DNA of 64,000 nt, from assembly GCF_000384295.1 (NCBI RefSeq), contig NZ_KB913037.1, positions 8,691,507 through 8,755,506 on the forward strand, written 5' to 3'. Of this stretch, positions 59,064 to 64,000 are shown one piece after another. How positions within the stretch are numbered: the first letter of the stretch is position 1; the number at the start of each line of letters is the position of its first letter. The notes under the pieces were generated by a model that was not told the origin of the DNA, did not search any database, and saw nothing but the letters and a program-made list of their open reading frames with translations. The position numbers were made by a program, and so were the translations under genes. This DNA comes from Amycolatopsis balhimycina FH 1894. Lineage in GTDB: Bacteria > Actinomycetota > Actinomycetes > Mycobacteriales > Pseudonocardiaceae.

Positions 59064-61805
59064 ATGGCATCGGTACAGCAGCAGGTGCAGAGCGTCGACG
59101 GGGTAATCTGCCAGAACATCGCCAGTCTCCGTGACGATCGCGGTCTTCTGTCGCAGAACCTACTCTCTCAGCTCCGGAACATGGTCGAGGGGCTCATCGT
59201 CTGGGCGCATCTCGACGATCCCTCTGCTGAGTTCCACTACGACCAGGTGGGGCCTGCACTGGTTGAGGTCAAGGCGAAGGCGAAGTTCCGTTTGCTGAGC
59301 AGGTTCCACAACCTGCTCCAGGCCAGTGTCTCGCACTACACGCTGGACGGCGACCCGTCCGAGCGGCTGATGCTCAAGTACTACGAGTACCTGCTTCGCA
59401 CTCGCGACCTCGCGCTGAAGCAGTTCGGCATCAGGATTCTCGGCAATCTCGAGCTGTTCCCCGCAGACCTCGACCCGTCGCTGCGTGAGTACCACGAGAA
59501 GATCGCGGAGCGCATCGAGGCGACCCGTGCGACGCGGACCGAGCGCCGTCGCCAGCGCTACTACATCCATAGCTCGCGACCCTTCTTCTGTCGCGGGAGG
59601 ATCTACTACGAGGTCACCTTCTCGGTGGCGCACAACTGGACGAGCAAGTTCGACCGCACGATCGCGTTCACCGACATCGACATGACCGACAGGTACGCGG
59701 CCTACCTGGACCTGTCGAGCGAATCGATCACGGTGCTGGGGCAAACCATGCCGATCTTGGTCATCCGCTCGTGGGAGGTCTCGATACGCCCCTGTGAGTT
59801 CAACAACTACGCGCGGTTCTTCGGCCTGTCGACGCGTGTTCAAGCGAGCCACGTTGAGTATCGAAACCTGATGCAGTACCTGACCATTACCCGGTCCAGC
59901 CTGCTCGACCTCGTCGACATGACCGACGCGAGCTACAACCAGATCCGCAGCTGGGCTCTTGGCGACTCGCCGCAGGTCGCATCGATCTTCCCTGCGCTCG
60001 ACCAGGCTCGAGCGCTCATCCGCGCGAACCAGCCGGGGTCCCGTGTGCTGCGGTACCTGATGCTCCAGATGCGTAATCGGTGGATCAAGGCCCAATACGA
60101 CCCCGCGCCGAACAGTTGGCTCTCGGGGCTCCGGCTCACGTCGCGGAGCAAACCCTTCGACACGATGCCGTTCTGCAGCGCTCCCAGCGGTCACCTCCCG
60201 CGATTCGCGGATCTCGCTGAGAGCCTTGATGCAACCGGCCGCGAGCACGAGCTGCTGGCGCGCCGCGTAAGGAACAACGTCGAGCAGCACGGCGCGATCT
60301 ACACACCGGATACGGAGTGCGAAGACCTCGGCGACGTCGACGCGCTGATCCAGAAGTACAACCAGCTGCTCCCCCCGACCGACCGGCACGCGCCGCGGAA
60401 GCTCGCCCACGCCAACGGACACGTCTTCATCGTCGGGTACGAAGACGACACGGTGGCCATCATCCAGAAGCTGCAGTCGATCGTGGGTGAGGGCATCGAT
60501 GGGCACGCCGATGGCGTTCAGGATTGGCTGGATGCGAACCCGGACAAGGTCGATGACGACCTGAAAGCCCAGGCGCTGAAGGCCCTCTTCGAACACTCGA
60601 AGGTCGCCCTGCTCTACGGCGCGGCCGGGACCGGAAAGTCCACCATGGTCGACCACATCGCCAACTACTTCTCGACCGGGCGGAAGCTCTTCCTCGCGCA
60701 CACCCACCCGGCCATCGATAACCTGAAGCGTCGGGTACATGCACCGAACTCCGAATTCAGCACGATCACCAGTCACATCAACAAAAGCGCGCCATTCGGC
60801 TCGAATTACGACGTCGTCGTGATCGACGAGTGCAGCTTTGTGGACAACGCGAGCCTGCTGAAGGTACTCAACAGCACCAAGTTCGAGCTGCTGGTGCTCG
60901 TCGGTGACGTCTACCAGATCGAGTCGATCCAGTTTGGCAACTGGTTCAACCTCGCCCGCTCCTACGTCCCCAAGGACTCGGTCTTTGAGCTGACCAAGCC
61001 TTGGCGGACGGAAGACGGAGCCCTGCTCACCTTATGGAATCGGGTGCGGAACCTTGACGACCGGATCGAGGAGTCACTCTCCAAAAACGGCTACTCGAAA
61101 CGGCTGGGCGATGCGCTCTTCCTGCGCGAGAGCGACGACGAGATCGTACTGTGCCTAAACTATGACGGGCTCTACGGCATCAACAACGTCAACCGGTTCC
61201 TGCAGGCGAGCAACCCGAGTCCCGCCGCGACCTGGGGCGAAGCGACCTACAAGGTCGGCGACCCAGTGCTGTTCAACGAGACCGAGCGCTTTCGGCCGGT
61301 CATCTTCAACAACATGAAAGGCACGATTACCGGCATCGACCGCGCGCCCGGTCGCATCACGTTCGACATCGACCTCGAACGTGAGGTCACCGAGGGCGAT
61401 CTGTTCGGCACTGACCTGCGGTGGGTCGAGGGCTCGGTAGTCCAGTTCGATATCTTCGAGCGCCCGAACTCGGACGACGATGACGACAACGTCAACACGC
61501 TAGTGCCCTTCCAGATCGCCTACGCCGTGTCGATTCACAAGGCACAGGGCTTGGAATACGACTCGGTCAAGGTGGTCATCACGGACGCCAACGAGGAGCG
61601 GATCTCCCACAGTATCTTCTACACGGCGATCACGCGGGCAAGGCGTCGGCTGGGCGTCTTCTGGACGCCGGAGACACAGCAACGGATCCTGAGCCGACTG
61701 GCGGTGCGCGAGAGGGCGAAGGACGAAAACCTGCTGAAGGCGCGCCGCGGTGTCATTCCTATTGAGCCCCGGCCGAGGCGGCAGAAAGAACGCCTCCGGC
61801 CGTAG
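59064..61805 (+). CDS. RecD-/UvrD-type superfamily 1 helicase with unassigned N-terminal region
   Basis: A 913-residue protein. Residues 1-480 have no recognised domain; they include a basic patch (RRRQRYYIHSSRPFFCRGR) and a beta-rich stretch (IYYEVTFSVAHNWTSKFDRTIAFTDI). Residues about 500-900 are a helicase core: Walker A GAAGTGKST (519-527), Walker B VVIDEC (585-590), motif III GDVYQIESI, and UvrD_C_2-like AYAVSIHKAQGLEYDSVKVVI and FYTAITRARRRLGVF at the end. ATG 59064 lies five bases after the previous stop. Likely acts on DNA or RNA in an island function, possibly defence. Confidence 0.88.
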   Translation: MASVQQQVQSVDGVICQNIASLRDDRGLLSQNLLSQLRNMVEGLIVWAHLDDPSAEFHYDQVGPALVEVKAKAKFRLLSRFHNLLQASVSHYTLDGDPSERLMLKYYEYLLRTRDLALKQFGIRILGNLELFPADLDPSLREYHEKIAERIEATRATRTERRRQRYYIHSSRPFFCRGRIYYEVTFSVAHNWTSKFDRTIAFTDIDMTDRYAAYLDLSSESITVLGQTMPILVIRSWEVSIRPCEFNNYARFFGLSTRVQASHVEYRNLMQYLTITRSSLLDLVDMTDASYNQIRSWALGDSPQVASIFPALDQARALIRANQPGSRVLRYLMLQMRNRWIKAQYDPAPNSWLSGLRLTSRSKPFDTMPFCSAPSGHLPRFADLAESLDATGREHELLARRVRNNVEQHGAIYTPDTECEDLGDVDALIQKYNQLLPPTDRHAPRKLAHANGHVFIVGYEDDTVAIIQKLQSIVGEGIDGHADGVQDWLDANPDKVDDDLKAQALKALFEHSKVALLYGAAGTGKSTMVDHIANYFSTGRKLFLAHTHPAIDNLKRRVHAPNSEFSTITSHINKSAPFGSNYDVVVIDECSFVDNASLLKVLNSTKFELLVLVGDVYQIESIQFGNWFNLARSYVPKDSVFELTKPWRTEDGALLTLWNRVRNLDDRIEESLSKNGYSKRLGDALFLRESDDEIVLCLNYDGLYGINNVNRFLQASNPSPAATWGEATYKVGDPVLFNETERFRPVIFNNMKGTITGIDRAPGRITFDIDLEREVTEGDLFGTDLRWVEGSVVQFDIFERPNSDDDDDNVNTLVPFQIAYAVSIHKAQGLEYDSVKVVITDANEERISHSIFYTAITRARRRLGVFWTPETQQRILSRLAVRERAKDENLLKARRGVIPIEPRPRRQKERLRP

Positions 61806-62258
61806 TGGATGCTCCGGGAGATGCTGGCGGTCGGTTCGGCGACCACGGTTCGGTAGGCGGCGATGTGGTCGATCCTGGAAAGCGGTTAACTCCTCGTGGC
61901 CGACGTCGCGGCCGTGGTGGTGTGGTCGGGGCAGAGCAACGATCGGGCTCGCCGGGAGCGGCGCAGCGAATTGCGCGATCAACGACGATACCGGGACGTC
62001 AATCGGGCTCCGGCGGGCCGAGTTCGCCGGCCAGGTATTGGAGGCGGATTGGAACTGGCCGGCGCCCGCGCCGAACCGTGCCCGGCCGACCTACTCTGGA
62101 ATTCAGGATCAATCGCCGATGCCGCTGCCTGGTATGCCGAGCATCAGCCCGAGACCCTGTCAACGGTCATTGGGAACTCCGGGCGGGCGGACAGCTGGTC
62201 TGCGGGCTGGCGGACAGTACTTGTCCGGGCTGATGGACAGCGGTTCTCCGGATCTTGG
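61806..62258. other. Intergenic region with IS21 terminal repeats
   Basis: About 450 bases without a credible gene. Its last 70 bases contain the IS end repeats. Short frames resembling degraded coding sequence are present (for example EFAGQVLEADWNWPAP), with no family match I can support. Confidence 0.5.
62187..62255. repeat. Three 23-bp terminal repeats of the IS21 element
   Basis: Units at 62187, 62210 and 62233 share GGACAG and a T-TC(T/C)-G core, with exact 23-base spacing. Multiple internal terminal repeats of this kind bind the IS21 transposase. They mark one end of the element beyond the istB stop. Confidence 0.8.
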
Positions 62259-63029
62259 TTAGGTCAAGGGGACCACCCCCTTGCCCGCGATGGCTTCGGC
62301 GAGGCGGTGGCTGTCGCCTTTGGTGGTGACCAGGTGGGCGTGGTGCAGTAGCCGGTCGACGGTGGCCGTGGCGAGGGTTTTCGGCATGATCGAGTCGAAC
62401 CCGCTGGGATGGATGTTGCTGGTCACCGCGATCGAGCGGCGTTCGTAGGCGGCGTCGATGATCCGGTAGAACGCCTCGGCGGCGTCCTGCCCGGCGGGCA
62501 GCATCCCGATGTCGACGACGATGAGGTCGCAGCCGCAGATCCGGGAGATCGTGCGGGCCACCGAGCCGTCGACCTTGGCTTTGCCGACCGCGGCGGTCAA
62601 GGTTTCCAGGGTGAACCAGGACACCCGCATGTCGTTCTCGATCGCCGAGTGCGCGAGGGCTTCCACGAAGTGCGACTTCCCGGTGCCCGACGGCCCCGCG
62701 ACGGCCAGGTTCTCTTGTCTTCCAATCCATTCCAATGTGGACAGTGAGTTCTGGGTAGCCTCGGAGATCGAGGATTCCTCGGCGCGCCAGGAGGAGAACG
62801 TCTTGCCGGTGGGGAAGTTCGCGGTCTTGCGCCGCATCCGCCGGGTCGCGGCGCCGCGGCCGGTGACCTCCTCGCCGAGCAGGACGCGCAGCACCTCGGC
62901 GGGATCCCAGCGTTGCGCCCGCGCGGTGGCCAGGACGTCGGGTGCGGCTTTGCGCAGGTAGGGCAGCCGCATCCGGCGCAGCACCAGGTCCAGTTCCTCA
63001 GGCAGGGCGGGGGCTTTGGGGCTGCTCAC
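62259..63029 (-). CDS. istB: IS21 ATPase helper protein IstB
   Basis: A 256-residue AAA+ ATPase that delivers IstA to target DNA. Walker A is GPSGTGKS; the segments YRIIDAAYERRSIAVTSNIHPSGFD and ATVDRLLHHAHLV are typical. The Walker B region reads LIVVDIGMLP, where VVDDIGM is usual: one Asp codon is missing in frame, which may reduce ATP hydrolysis. GTG overlaps the istA stop (GTGA). Confidence 0.93.
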   Translation of the reverse strand: MSSPKAPALPEELDLVLRRMRLPYLRKAAPDVLATARAQRWDPAEVLRVLLGEEVTGRGAATRRMRRKTANFPTGKTFSSWRAEESSISEATQNSLSTLEWIGRQENLAVAGPSGTGKSHFVEALAHSAIENDMRVSWFTLETLTAAVGKAKVDGSVARTISRICGCDLIVVDIGMLPAGQDAAEAFYRIIDAAYERRSIAVTSNIHPSGFDSIMPKTLATATVDRLLHHAHLVTTKGDSHRLAEAIAGKGVVPLT

Positions 63030-64000
63030 TGGCCGAACACCTCCCAGCCGCTGGTGCCCGGTTGCGCGGAGTGGGCCTCATCGGCCACCACCACGTCACT
63101 CGGCGGCCCGGAGGAGGTCAGGTGGTCCAGGATCGAGGCGAGGTCGTCCTCGGCGAACCGGCCCGCGATCGCCGCCAGCCCCAGCGCGTCGTCGACCCGG
63201 CCGGCATCCAGGATCGCCGCCAGTTCCACCGCGCGGGCCATCTTGACCCGGATCCGGGTCACCCCGGTCGCAGCGGCTTCGACCAGCCACCGGCGAGCAC
63301 CCTCGCCGAGGGCGAGGAACGCGACCTCCTCCGGAGTGCGTGCCCTGACCTTCGGCGGGCGAGGCAGATTCCCGCCCGGATGGTGCGGGTAGTGCGCGTC
63401 GTCGATGCGCGGAGAACCCGGAGTGGACAGCACATGCCGGGCGATCTCGGTCAGCCCGGCGGTGGTGTCGCCGACGATGACCAGCTCGTCGCCGGTGACG
63501 CGGGCCCAGACCTTGCTGCCCTGGTGCCCGTCGGGGGTGGAGTAGCGCACCGACCCGAACCGGATCGTCTGGTCATCGTCGACCAGGCGCTCCTCGCCGA
63601 GGGCGATCGCGTGCGGTTCGGCGGGCAGGACGTGCAGATGCTGCAGTTCGGTGGCCAGCCGGACATCCGGAGCGGCCCCGGTCTCGCGGTGGGTGCGGGC
63701 GTTGACCCGCTCGCACCACTCGACACACGCGTCCGCCAGGTCGGCGAACGTCGAGTAGGCGGGCAGCAGGTTCGCCGTGGTGGGCACCAGGTCCGCCTTG
63801 GCGATCTTGACGGTGTGCTCGGCGCCGCCCTTGGACTCGGGGTCGAACGGCTCACACGTTTCGACTTTGCAGCCGTAATACCGGCCCGCGGCGACGATCT
63901 CAGGGTGACGTACCGGCACCCCGGCGACCCGGTCCATCGTCACCGTCCGGGGGTTGTCGGTCAGCAGATATGTTGGTGCGCCACCGATCCGACGCAACGT
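63026..64000 (-). CDS. istA: IS21 transposase IstA, C-terminal part
   Basis: About 324 residues, truncated at the window edge on the N-terminal side. The visible DDE catalytic parts are LTDNPRTVT (second Asp) and DPESKGGAEHTVKIAKADLVP (Glu). A C-terminal DNA-binding region ends TSGWEVFGQ. Ends with a GTGA overlap with istB. Confidence 0.92.
   Translation of the reverse strand, partial: TLRRIGGAPTYLLTDNPRTVTMDRVAGVPVRHPEIVAAGRYYGCKVETCEPFDPESKGGAEHTVKIAKADLVPTTANLLPAYSTFADLADACVEWCERVNARTHRETGAAPDVRLATELQHLHVLPAEPHAIALGEERLVDDDQTIRFGSVRYSTPDGHQGSKVWARVTGDELVIVGDTTAGLTEIARHVLSTPGSPRIDDAHYPHHPGGNLPRPPKVRARTPEEVAFLALGEGARRWLVEAAATGVTRIRVKMARAVELAAILDAGRVDDALGLAAIAGRFAEDDLASILDHLTSSGPPSDVVVADEAHSAQPGTSGWEVFGQ

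Larger units (their letters stand above)
62187..64000 (-). mobile_element. IS21-family insertion sequence (partial, runs off the right end)
   Basis: Contains end repeats at its left edge, istB and the C-terminal part of istA. The left terminal inverted repeat probably lies near 62187 or slightly outside; the other end is beyond the window. It lies at the right edge of the accessory operon. Confidence 0.85.

Overview
The window is high-GC actinobacterial DNA. Gene content (DUF397/DUF5753 pair, type VII secretion-type genes, class F sortases, a YbaB-like protein with a WXG-type partner, ECF41 sigma factor, F420-type oxidoreductase), frequent GTG starts and 4-base stop/start overlaps point to Pseudonocardiaceae, most likely Amycolatopsis or a close relative. 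This is inferred from gene content; no database was searched.

Layout. 1-4805 (minus): a hydantoin/dihydropyrimidine catabolic operon (NCS1 transporter, nitrilase-fold carbamoyl hydrolase, hydantoinase, F420-type luciferase-like oxidoreductase). 5020-8539 (plus): an OmpR-type two-component system and a DUF4153 membrane protein. 8571-13459: a DUF397/XRE pair, a subtilisin-inhibitor-like protein, a PucR regulator and, divergently, mmsA. PucR and mmsA probably belong functionally with the left-hand pyrimidine/hydantoin operon, because mmsA handles the (methyl)malonate semialdehydes produced downstream. 13521-16094 (minus): a four-gene type VII-secretion-like set. 16304-30615 (plus): a core housekeeping run, hrcA-dnaJ-rsmE-(intergenic hairpins)-HIT-phoH(intein)-ybeY-CBS protein-deaminase-like-era-(dispanin/RDD/DUF2752 insertion)-recO-uppS. 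30612-34280: a YbjN-like protein, a permease pair, an AraC remnant, and Zur-like and SmtB-like metal regulators. 34491-37054: a sorting-signal surface protein and two class F sortases. 37145-44178: glyS, an ABC-2 exporter with a DesK/DesR-type two-component system, a YdcF-like protein and dgt. 44436-47890: a serpin, a membrane protein interrupted by an in-frame TAG, and a DinB-like protein. 47891-52102: small regulator/enzyme pairs (VOC, TetR/CMD, MarR/MFS, CMD). 52065-56508: ECF41 sigma factor, dnaG, a hypothetical protein, tam, and a small membrane-anchored protein.

A tRNA-Asn at 56672-56744 marks the left edge of what looks like an accessory island. It holds a three-gene operon of unrecognised purpose (230-aa protein, XRE-ImmA/IrrE metallopeptidase, 913-aa RecD-like helicase with a large unassigned N-terminal region), followed by an IS21-family element that runs off the right end. 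The operon has the composition of a phage-defence or mobile-element regulatory system and is the best candidate here for something undescribed.

Other notable structure: a class 3 (W-C-T) intein in PhoH; an apparent ECF41 promoter inside the end of the MFS gene; a roughly 115-bp element with three GTAAC-type half-sites, present once before mmsA and once before the second sortase; a family of unrelated-sequence but similarly built palindromes at gene ends; and a MarR/MFS divergent pair whose start codons lie 24 bases apart inside one operator-like palindrome.
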